From contig QXVZ01020109.1 in NCBI GenBank assembly GCA_008931825.1, positions 9,486 through 30,012 on the forward strand: a stretch of DNA of 20,527 bases. Direction: 5' to 3'. The notes below the pieces were generated by a model. That model made no database searches. It worked only from the letters and a program-made list of their open reading frames with translations, and was not told where the DNA came from. This stretch comes from Phallusia fumigata. Its lineage: Eukaryota; Chordata; Ascidiacea; Phlebobranchia; Ascidiidae. Numbering within the stretch: the stretch's first letter is position 1; each line of letters opens with the position of its first letter. Position numbers and translations under genes: made by a program. Of the stretch, positions 11,601 to 18,259 are shown piece by piece.

Positions 11601-14600
11601 CATATTACAAACCAGTTATGTTTGTATAAAAGCAAGGGCAACATCACGAAATTTAAAGCTGGTTTTCGAACGAGCTTTGGACATTCAACTGTAACAAACT
11701 AGCAATAATTGACAGCGCATTATACTCGTAGGTTAATCCAGTTCAAAGTATGTACAGCAGGTAACGTATTCGGAAACTACACTTTCATTCCTTGAACTTT
11801 GGTCATAATTAAGGGCACTTTATGCCATTATGATACAATCAGCCAAGTGGCCCACCACACCCCCTATTAATGCCTTTCCGAGAAAATACGCATCCAAAAT
11901 AAGCGATAACCAAATTACGTGAATTTTCAATACACGCTCACTGCCAAAACCACCATTATCGGTCTTTATCGCCACGATCGGATATATTAGCACATACCGT
12001 ACCCTTTCGCGTGCGCTCATCTATCAATGGTGAGGCCGTGTTTTAATGAATCTTTTTGTTGTTAACAAATCCTTGACTACACGGTTTCGCTTCGCTTCCG
12101 TTTCACCCAGCATTTATGAGATCGATAAGGCACTTCGGTTGCTTTGGTGTAAAACATTGGTTGTGGTAACGTGGGCTAGTGTGTTATAATTAGCATGTAG
12201 CCTGCCTACGTACGACAGTTATGCAACAAACGTTTTTACCTATTGTTTATTGGCAGTAGTTCAATTTTTCGGCATTCAAAGAAATAAACTGTTTTCGCAT
12301 ACGAATATGCATTTCTTAACGTTATATGCCCTAATTATATTGTCAATGCAAAGTTTTTCAAAACACGAAAACAGTTTCACTCATTTCCGAAAATTAGCTA
12401 ATGCGACTCGGAACTTCAGCGTACCCTTGCGTGATCAATAATATCTTAAGATTTTACGATAAAGTTAAAATGCACTTAAGAGCACACACTTTAAACTTTA
12501 CCAACGTGACTGTCGTGTTTCTGATGACATAATAATTAATTCCAGCGAGTTTGGGGTCGCTCAAGGCCGTGGAGAGTATGACTGAAAGGAAATGTTCATT
12601 GTTTCGAACCCAGCCAAACAAGCATTAACAGGACAGCAAGAAAACAGCGCCTAACCTCTCACGTACCACCTGCAGCAGGAAACCACAATGAATCAATAAA
12701 TTGGTTGCAAAAGGAGCTCGGCCTTGTCATTGTACCCCTCTTGTTGCTAACCTCAACCTCTTTCCGTGATATCTTGTTGCTAGGCATGTCTTAATCATTC
12801 CAGGGGTTATACGTTGCCTTCCTGTTTTTCAGTGACCTCTCAAATTCTCTTTTTGCCATTTCGGGGAAGTGGGTTGTGTCACGTGGTCGAGTTTTCCGTG
12901 GACATCATGTCTTGTTTTATCTAACCTTAGCAATAATTAAGAGAAACTAACCAATTTAACTCAAACTAGAAAGCCATCTATTTCAAATATGACAGTAATG
13001 CAAAATGCTGTATCAACTGATTTTGGCATCAGGCAATTTATTGAAATTTAAAAATTGTTTATTTTTGTCGCGTAGAGTCATCTTGGTTGTCGGACGTCGT
13101 CGAACTGTCACCCGACAATGACGCGAGGGGACCCGACTTTCACTGTTCGATGTTGAATCCTTGTGCATCAGGTAAATGTATGACTTTTGTGAACCTGCCT
13201 TGCCACGTCATAAGTGTTGTTCAGCAGACGTATGACACATCCGTATCAACTATAAGTTGTCACCTGCAAAACTGATTTTACTTAAGTTTTCAGTGTGAAA
13301 AATTAAACCCATACTCGTTTTGACGTGTGACTTTGTTGCCTTGCGCGTACAATAGAAAAGTGTCTGGCGAAATGACTTTCTGAGTTACGCAAACTTCAGG
13401 ACATTACGCCCCTCCAAATTTCGGTTACTAAGTCAAAATACACATGGAAAATATTTGTCAATGTACTTGACCAGTTACAAAGATCAGGCAAAATTACTTG
13501 CCGAATGACTGAGGCGTTGTTTTATGAACAACGGGATACTTGTATCAAATAAACAATTGTGATACCCCGACGGCTACCCCAATCGAACTCGGCTCTGCGC
13601 ATAACTGAAACCTAGTCTATCCTGCTCAAGTTGTAAAAAACATATTTTTTGTTTTAACCAGGTCAGTACTGTTTCGATACGGTTGAGATGAGTGAGTGCC
13701 GGCAATGTCACGTGGTTGGAATGATGTGCATCGGTGACGCACAGTGCTGCAACGCGGACGACGGGGCGGAGACGCTCTGTGTGCTGGGAAAGTGCACCAG
13801 TGACGTACAGAGAGGAAGCCCCGGAACTTTGTGCCAGGTGAAAAGATAAAATGAATAATTTGAGGACGCTGAAAATATTAAGCAGTGAAAAACGAGATCG
13901 GGGCGTTCTAGATTCGAATCAATGTCAAAAAAGCGATGCGCTATTGTTTTGTTGGACCACCTACGAGTATGTTCCATTATTCCTCCAACTTTAACCGTGA
14001 TGGATTGTCACCTGCTTCACATGATCATGAATTATTCACATAGATTATAAATATTGCCGGGGTAATGTACGTGGCGCCTCGGCGAACAAAAAACCTTACA
14101 ACTATAGTATTACATCCTTTAATTCCTCTTCCAGACACTTTTTATCCAGTTTCTTCCTTCTTCCAANTGAAAGGAAATGTTCATTGTTTCGAACCCCGCC
14201 AAACAAGCATTAACAGGACAGCAAGAAAACAGCGCCTAACCTCTCACGTACCACCTGCAGCAGGAAACCACAATGAATCAATAAATTGGTTGCAAAAGGA
14301 GCTCGGCCTTGTCATTGTACCCCTCTTGTTGCTAACCTCAACCTCTTTCCGTGATATCTTGTTGCTAGGCATGTCTTAATCATTCCAGAGGTTATACGTT
14401 GCCTTCCTGTTTTTCAGTGACCTCTCAAATTCTCTTTTTGCCATTTCGGGGAAGTGGGTTGTGTCACGTGGTCGAGTTTTCCGTGGACATCATGTCACGT
14501 TTTATCTAACCTTAGCAATAATTAAGAGAAACTAACCATTTTAACTCAAACTAGAAAGCCATCTATTTCAAATATGACAGTAATGCAAAATGCTGTATCA

Positions 14601-17033
14601 ACTGATTTTGGCATCAGGCTGTTTTAAACAAACTGCTTTTATTTTTATTTTGCCACAAGTTTGTTTTCCTGTCTGCGCTTAAAATTTATTGAAATTTAAA
14701 AATTGTTAATTTTTGTTGCGTAGAGTCATCTTGGTTGTCGGACGTCGTCGAACTGTCACCCGACAATGACGCGAGGGGACCCGACTTTCACTGTTCAATG
14801 TTGAATCCTTGTGCATCAGGTAAATGTATGACTTTTGTGAACCTGCCTTACCACGTCCATAAGTGTTGTTCAGCAGACGTATGACACATCCGTATCAACT
14901 ACAAGTTGCAACCTGCAAAACTGATTTTACTTAAGTTTTCAGTGTGAAAAATTAAACCCATACTCGTTTTGACGTGTGACTTTGTTGCCTTGCGCGTACA
15001 ATAGAAAAGTGTCTGCTGGCGAAATGACTTTCTGAGTTACGCAAACTTCATGACATTACGCCCCTCCAAATTTCGGTTACTATGTCAAAATACACATGGA
15101 AAATATTTGTCAATGTACTTGACCAGTTACAAAGATCAGGCAAAATTACTTGCCGAATGATTGAGGCATTATCTTATGAACAACGGGATACTTGCATCAA
15201 AAAAACAATTGTGATACCCCGACGGCTACCCCAATCGAACTCGCCTCCTCGCATAACTGAAACCTAGTCTATCCTGCTCAAGTTGTAAAAAACATATTTT
15301 TTGTTTTAACTAGGTCAGTACTGTTTCGATACGGTGGAGATGAGTGAGTGCCGGCAATGTCACGTGGTTGGAATGATGTGCATCGGTGACGCACAGTGCT
15401 GCAACGCGGACGACGGGGCGGAGACGCTCTGTGTGCTAGGAAAGTGCACCAGTGACGTACAGAGGGGAAGCCCCGGAACTTTGTGCCAGGTGAAAAGATA
15501 AAATAAAGAATTTGAGGACGCTGAAAATATTAAGCAGTGAAAAACGAGATCGGGGCGTTCTGGATTCGAATCAATGTCAAAAAAGCGATGCGCTATTGTT
15601 TTGTTGGACCACCTACGAGTATGTTCCATTATTCCCCCAACTTTAACCGTGATGGATTGTCACCTGCTTCACATGATCATGAATTATTCACATAGATTAT
15701 AAATATTGCCGGGGTAATGTACGTGGCGCCTCGGCGAACAAAAAACCTTACAACTATAGTATTACATCCTTTAATTCCTCTTCCAGACACTTTTTATCCA
15801 GTTTCTTCCTTCTTCCAACCTCTTTATCACTTTTCTCCATTAATTTTACATTAAACACAGCTTGTTCCTCTTCTGTCTATTTTCACTCCTCCTTGCAGAA
15901 ATATACAACGCGAATGCGGTTGACAAACAAAACTAAAAATGTTCAATAACAGTAAAACCAAAACTACTATACACTTAATGTGTTTCCTACTTTGACAGAC
16001 TTCTGATGACTGCAAGAGCGGTATGTGCTGCTCACAAGACTCCAAATTGCTACAGCGAATTTGCAAGCCCTTGGCAAAGTTGGATGAGCACTGCAGTCAA
16101 ACCATTTATCTCACTGAGGATATCGTTCTTGTGAACGACGACGATTACTACTGCCCCTGTGAGGCTGGTTTGAACTGCGCTGATAGGTAATTAATATTTG
16201 ACGTGTTTGGATGGTTTTGCAGTTTAACGGTATGATTTTTAGTCGTNGAACGACGACGATTACTACTGCCCCTGTGAAGCTGGTTTGAACTGCGCTGATA
16301 GGTGATTAATATTTGACGTGTTAGGATGGTTTTGCAGTTTAACGGTATGATTTTTAGTCGTGCATGAGTATTTGATTCCGTTTTCTTTAGGATTACATTG
16401 ACTATAATAGTATCAACTTTTGTGCAAACGTCTGCATACGCTTTCCAGGCAGAATGTCGTGTACGCTCCACAACCGATGACAATCGATGCCGGGTTGTAC
16501 TGCGAGAAGCCTAGAAAGACAGAAGGTAAGAACACAAGTGTAATTTCCCCAGCAGGTTTCAACAAAAGCAAATCCAAAATGTGTCCAAAAAATATCCCCT
16601 TCTGCTGTTGGTCTGTTATAGTTTCAGGTTGTTACAAATTTAGAACCACCAAGAACAATTTGCCGCACACTTAAAAAGCCTAATATAACAAGCGCATGTT
16701 ACTATATTTGCCAATATTTTACCACGTTTTACACATACGCGCTTTTGCAAAAGGCTAAACTAATACAAATCACATTTCATAACTCAAGACAGTTTACACA
16801 TTCATTGAAATGTTTCAGTTGAAAACCGCACTGTTTTGCACGCAGAAATCAGCCAACTGGCACAAAACATACGGGTGCCATCTAGCGGCATTAATGCAGC
16901 GAGAGTTTTTGACACTCTGCGGCAGGCGAGATTAGAAAGCGAGGACGACCAACGTTTTGATGAGGTTGTGCCACTCGTCCACAAGGACTCAAAAAAGGCC
17001 CGAGAAGAGCCCGACGACGGACCGATGATGTAA
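5400..17033 (+). CDS. Dkk3: Dickkopf-3 (Dkk3), secreted Wnt-pathway-related glycoprotein, whole gene
   Basis: Eight coding exons with agreeing phases: 5400-5606, about 6364 (or 6469)-6588, 8833-8950, 13076-13171, 13662-13837, 15999-16186, 16449-16525, 16819-17033. The product is about 398 residues (433 with the longer exon 2); human DKK3 has 350. Order: signal peptide, low-complexity N-terminal region, PP-x-YHN-x-T patch, first ten-cysteine domain (about residues 172-225 in the 398-residue model), 12-residue linker, second ten-cysteine colipase-like domain (about 238-320), acidic tail. The short linker and the conserved YHN glycosylation site separate Dkk3 from Dkk1/2/4, whose linkers are about 50 residues. 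Known role of the family: extracellular glycoproteins; Dkk1/2/4 bind LRP5/6, whereas Dkk3 has weak or context-dependent Wnt effects. Exons 4 and 5 and the end of exon 6 occur a second time in the assembly (14724-14819, 15314-15489, 16247-16301), probably as the other allele. Confidence 0.85.
5607..6363 (+). other. Dkk3 intron 1
   Basis: Begins GTAAGT. The 3' boundary is not certain. TACTAAT (6341-6347) resembles a branch site. The AG at 6350 is too close to it and would also lead out of frame to an early stop, whereas AG at 6363 or 6366 keeps frame. A third in-frame AG is at 6468. The intron also holds a two-copy 34-bp tandem repeat at 6215-6277. Confidence 0.5.
6215..6277. repeat. two-copy tandem repeat, 34-bp period
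   Basis: TTGCACTGTGTA followed by GCGGAGACGAATGT occurs at 6215-6243 and again at 6249-6277, with two mismatches in 29 bases. It lies in Dkk3 intron 1. Confidence 0.7.
6364..6588 (+). CDS. Dkk3: Dkk3 exon 2: acidic, coiled-coil-like spacer (5' edge uncertain)
   Basis: Ends in phase 0 at ATTCAG|GTACAC, which matches exon 3. The clear coding part runs from about 6469 and encodes an acidic, helix-prone segment (NDVLAELQALQSIIEEKQ). Human DKK3 has a comparable Glu-rich helical segment in the same place. Three acceptors keep frame with exon 1: 6364, 6367 and 6469. 6364 has a branch-like TACTAAT 17-22 bases upstream, but it adds a basic stretch with an unpaired Cys. An in-frame ATG at 6433 in good context (GTAAAAATGC) lies in this exon and could start a form without signal peptide. 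Confidence 0.6.
6589..8832 (+). other. Dkk3 intron 2 (2.2 kb)
   Basis: GTACAC..TTTTACCAG. No further exon was recognised. The 3' third contains a GC-richer patch with a fold-capable inverted repeat (7977-8045) and, directly before the acceptor, 97 codons (8542-8832) that happen to be open in the frame of exon 3. Confidence 0.6.
7977..8045 (+). other. candidate structured RNA element in intron
   Basis: The 69-base segment closes on itself: GTGTTTGGTG at the left end pairs with CACCGAACAC at the right end (10 pairs, one G-U). Inside lie GTGTC-CCA-GACAC and CGTG-GACCAA-CACG, giving a possible branched fold. It is noticeably richer in GC than the surrounding intron. It resembles no RNA family I know, has no tRNA A or B box, and the wobble pair favours neither strand decisively. 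It could also be the remnant of a foldback element. Confidence 0.3.
8833..8950 (+). CDS. Dkk3: Dkk3 exon 3: conserved PP-x-YHN-x-T patch
   Basis: Acceptor TCGTTTTACCAG|GACGTGG is strong; donor TTAG|GTAGGA is in phase 1. The 39 codons encode DVEDLLPPNYHNATDYHAKV and a following acidic stretch. The LPP-x-YHN-x-T core, including the N-glycosylation sequon NAT, aligns with LPPSYHNET of vertebrate DKK3, and the lysine-valine-glycine after it is also shared. This is the best evidence outside the cysteine domains that the gene is Dkk3 and not another Dickkopf. Confidence 0.85.
9906..10996. mobile_element. non-autonomous hAT element (MITE-like), 1,091 bp
   Basis: Exact 8-bp target duplications GTAGCAAC flank it at 9898-9905 and 10997-11004. 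The ends are inverted repeats starting CAGACATG, followed by GGG on the left and TGG on the right, with further shared ATGCATTCGAATAC deeper in. An 8-bp duplication and a terminal CAG are hallmarks of hAT transposons. There is no transposase frame; almost the entire interior is a repeat array rich in ATTCGAAT and GAATACGAATA. The exact duplication and nearly intact first ends suggest a fairly recent insertion, although the internal units have diverged from each other. It is inserted in Dkk3 intron 3, away from exons. Confidence 0.8.
9916..10965. repeat. ~75-bp tandem array inside the hAT element
   Basis: The core ATTC-(A/G)-(C/T)-GAATACGAATA starts at 10057, 10132, 10207 and 10282 (the last more diverged), then at 10544, 10619, 10694, 10769, 10843 and 10918, so spacing is 74-75 bp. 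A degenerate copy lies near 10469. Each unit also holds a second motif, best seen as ATTCGAATACAATTCGAAT, which is the self-complementary octamer ATTCGAAT twice with ACA between. Between 10282 and 10469 the register shifts by half a unit (187 bases). The outermost 60 bases on the left carry the motif in the opposite orientation. Confidence 0.85.
13076..13171 (+). CDS. Dkk3: Dkk3 exon 4: start of first cysteine domain (copy A)
   Basis: Acceptor TTTTTGTCGCGTAG|AG supplies two bases that complete the split codon from exon 3 (G|AG, Glu). It encodes 31 full codons ending ...FHCSMLNPCAS and a phase-1 donor TCAG|GTAAAT. The two cysteines align with C-IIDED-C of human DKK3, the first two of the N-terminal ten-cysteine domain. 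The preceding acidic spacer is not conserved. Confidence 0.85.
13662..13837 (+). CDS. Dkk3: Dkk3 exon 5: rest of first cysteine domain and linker (copy A)
   Basis: Starts after TTTTAACCAG with two bases completing a Gly codon; 58 codons follow; ends in phase 0 at TGCCAG|GTGAAA. It carries cysteines 3-10 of the first domain in the spacing YC..EC-RQC..MMC..QCC..LC..KC, then the linker TSDVQRGSPGTL (12 residues, as in human DKK3, where it reads TKMATRGSNGTI), and the first cysteine of the second domain. The RGSxGT core of the linker is shared with vertebrate DKK3. Confidence 0.9.
14167..14167. other. single N at the duplication junction
   Basis: The only ambiguous base in this part lies exactly between the end of the first copy (...TTCTTCCAA) and the start of the second (TGAAAGGAAATG...). 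This is what a contig join with unresolved overlap leaves behind. Confidence 0.9.
14724..14819 (+). CDS. Dkk3: Dkk3 exon 4, second copy (copy B)
   Basis: Same 96-base exon as 13076-13171 with one synonymous change in the Ser codon after FHC (TCG to TCA). Acceptor and donor are intact. It starts in phase 1, so it cannot be joined in frame to copy A exon 5, which ends in phase 0. It is therefore probably the other allele, not an extra exon. Confidence 0.8.
15314..15489 (+). CDS. Dkk3: Dkk3 exon 5, second copy (copy B)
   Basis: Same 176-base exon as 13662-13837, with three synonymous differences (GTT/GTG Val, CTG/CTA Leu, AGA/AGG Arg) and identical protein. Splice sites are intact (TTTTAACTAG| and CAG|GTGAAA). 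It joins in frame to exon 6 at 15999 through phase 0. Confidence 0.8.
15999..16186 (+). CDS. Dkk3: Dkk3 exon 6: second cysteine domain
   Basis: Acceptor CTACTTTGACAG|ACTTCT, 62 codons, phase-2 donor GATAG|GTAATT. It encodes TSDDCKSGMCCSQDS.., then ICKPL.., HCS.., and YYCPCEAGLNCAD, which carry cysteines 2-9 of the colipase-like C-terminal domain. The pattern DC..G.CC..........C.PL......C is the Dickkopf signature and aligns with RDCQPGLCCAF.. and CPCASGLLC of human DKK3. In Dkk1/2/4 this domain binds LRP5/6; whether it does so here is unknown. Its last 55 bases are repeated after the N at 16246. Confidence 0.9.
16132..16245. repeat. first copy of a 114-bp duplicated segment at exon 6/intron 6
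   Basis: Identical in length to 16247-16360 and different at three positions: GAG/GAA in the exon (synonymous Glu), GTA/GTG at donor position 3, and one intronic T/A. It ends exactly at the N at 16246. Confidence 0.9.
16246..16246. other. single N at the second duplication junction
   Basis: Lies between two 114-base copies of the end of exon 6, the same arrangement as at 14167. Confidence 0.9.
16247..16360. repeat. second copy of the 114-bp segment, with partial exon 6
   Basis: Bases 16247-16301 repeat the last 55 bases of exon 6 (NDDDYYCPCEAGLNCAD) and the donor as GATAG|GTGATT. No acceptor precedes this copy, so it is not a usable extra exon. It continues directly into the unique part of intron 6. 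Confidence 0.85.
16449..16525 (+). CDS. Dkk3: Dkk3 exon 7: last cysteine of second domain
   Basis: Acceptor CGCTTTCCAG| supplies one base that completes the Arg codon from exon 6. 25 codons encode QNVVYAPQPMTIDAGLYC followed by EKPRKTE. The final Cys-Glu-Lys-Pro aligns with VCKPTFVG at the end of the human DKK3 colipase-like domain and is its tenth cysteine. The donor ACAGAAG|GTAAGA is in phase 1. Confidence 0.85.
16819..17033 (+). CDS. Dkk3: Dkk3 exon 8: acidic C-terminal tail
   Basis: Acceptor AAATGTTTCAG|TT completes a Val codon; 70 further codons end ...EEPDDGPMM at TAA 17031-17033. The tail has no cysteine and is charged and probably helical (ARVFDTLRQARLESEDDQRFDEVV). It corresponds to the acidic tail of vertebrate DKK3 after the second domain (EEVRQELEDLERSL), a part absent from Dkk1/2/4. 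Confidence 0.8.
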
Positions 17034-18089
17034 CAAAACGCCCGTGATGTTGTCTTGACGTCACCGGGTTGTGACATCAGCTTATCGATAATCTAAAAAA
17101 CAAAATAAACAAGTGTTTATTGTACAGTGTATTGTTCCGTTTTCAGTTTGTCGTTAGTGTTTGTGATTTTGCACATTTTCATCGCTGTGTTTGTGTTTTG
17201 CTTGTTTTGCGAAAATCCAATCGTTTGTGGAGCAGATGAAGGTTTTCTCTTGGGGGAAAAAATCAGCCTGTAGCATTTGCCCATAAGGTCGCATTTAACG
17301 ACCACTCAGAGTCCTGATACTATCACAGAAGCACTAAAGTTTGAAAAAACAGTCATTGCTTTACTAAGTGTCTTTTATTTGGAAGTATAAATTTCGTTTT
17401 GTTCACGTTAACCGTGATATTTAATGGCTTTAGGTTGGCATAATCACAATTTTGGTGGGCATTATTACATCAGTCCTGCTTAATCTATTTTAAAATGTGG
17501 CCACACTGTATGTTCATAGTTCTGCTGTCCAATTCTACCTGTCTGTAACATTAAAAATGTTCCGCAACAATGTTTACTTTGCTTGGTTAGCGTTTCAAGT
17601 CTAGATGTGAGGGATTGTCTACATATGACCATATACACAGGTTAATAGTAAAACACATCGTCTTGATAACATTTGTCGCAGAATTTTTGTTTCTATATTA
17701 AGTCACCCTGGATTTAAAAAGCCCCTAATATCCGAAAATATTATCACCAATACCATGCCACACCTTTTAAAGGAGGGGCAGAGGGGCACGTAGATCAATT
17801 TGTAATTCCATAGAAGTACTTTAAAAGGCGCGATAACACTACACAAAAACGTCCATGGAGATTTGACTTGATGCAAGTACGAAGGATTAAATGTGTCAAC
17901 CATTTTCAGTCACTTGTAAATCTTCTGCAGTTTATACAACGCTAGAGCCGACTCCAGCCCAAAGGTTTGGACAACTTGTAGCCATAATAAACATCAGATT
18001 TGTAATGTAGTTTATCTTATTAATCTTCGGCCAAGTTCCATGGCAATAGCTGAATTTGTTTGGACTTTACATATGATTGCTGGTTCAGT
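17034..18089. other. intergenic region between convergent genes
   Basis: Holds the 3' UTRs of both genes. AATAAA at 17104-17109 serves Dkk3. On the other strand, variant signals AATAAG/GATAAA lie about 70 bases after the NK3-like stop and an exact AATAAA at 17374-17379 lies about 710 bases after it; I cannot tell which is used. No further frame, RNA gene or repeat was recognised. Confidence 0.6.
17104..17109 (+). terminator. poly(A) signal of Dkk3
   Basis: AATAAA 71 bases after the Dkk3 stop codon, followed 40-90 bases on by GT-rich sequence (TTTGTGATTTTG, GTGTTTGTGTTTTG), as expected of a cleavage region. Confidence 0.7.
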
Positions 18090-18259
18090 TTAGTTGGTTT
18101 TTCCAAAACTTAGAAGCAGTTCGGATGGGAGTCTTCTACCAAAATCACTGCCGGTTGATCTGCTGCTTGAGCTTATTGTTCCAACGAGCAGTAGGTTACG
18201 TCTCAGCATGTCTTCATATTGCAGTTGCAGCTCCTTGCGGCCAGTAGCGGCAAACATGC
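18090..18259 (-). CDS. NK3-like exon 4: C-terminal region
   Basis: Acceptor CACTTGTCGCAG|GC: the two bases complete a Gly codon with the single G left by exon 3. 55 codons follow ([20 protein letters not shown], then a Ser-rich stretch) and TAA at 18092-18090. Codon use looks coding and phase agrees, but I recognise no motif. The [16 protein letters not shown] part could be a short amphipathic helix. Confidence 0.6.

Larger units (their letters stand above)
8951..13075 (+). other. Dkk3 intron 3 (4.1 kb) carrying a transposon
   Basis: GTAGGA..TCGCGTAG. It is the longest intron in the gene. About 1.1 kb of it is a hAT-type non-autonomous element (9906-10996). The last ~490 bases belong to the segment that recurs at 14168. 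The remainder is AT-rich and shows no exon-like frame. The true length in the genome is as assembled only if the first copy of the duplicated segment is kept. Confidence 0.7.
12583..14166. repeat. first copy of a ~1.6-kb duplicated segment (probable allele A)
   Basis: Matches 14168-15818 almost base for base over its whole length (1,584 versus 1,651 bases). It contains the end of Dkk3 intron 3, exon 4, intron 4, exon 5 and part of intron 5. The length difference is accounted for by a 63-base block, a 3-base and a 1-base indel, all intronic. It ends exactly at the N at 14167. Confidence 0.9.
14168..15818. repeat. second copy of the ~1.6-kb duplicated segment (probable allele B)
   Basis: Repeats 12583-14166 with scattered substitutions and three intronic indels, the largest being 63 extra bases at about 14620-14682. 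Exon sequences differ at only four positions, all synonymous. The segment runs on without a break into the unique sequence leading to exon 6, so this copy is the one physically contiguous with the 3' part of the gene, whereas the first copy is contiguous with the 5' part. Confidence 0.9.

Noticed and set aside
12596-12615. TTCGAACCC resembling a tRNA B box
   Set aside because: No A box at the right distance and no cloverleaf; the same sequence recurs only because the segment is duplicated.
13708-13977. Minus-strand 89-codon frame, repeated at 15360-15629
   Set aside because: It is the antisense shadow of Dkk3 exon 5 and appears twice only because the segment is duplicated.
12583-15818. A real tandem duplication of the first cysteine domain of Dkk3
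   Set aside because: Junction is an N, exon differences are only synonymous, and exon phases do not allow both copies in one transcript.
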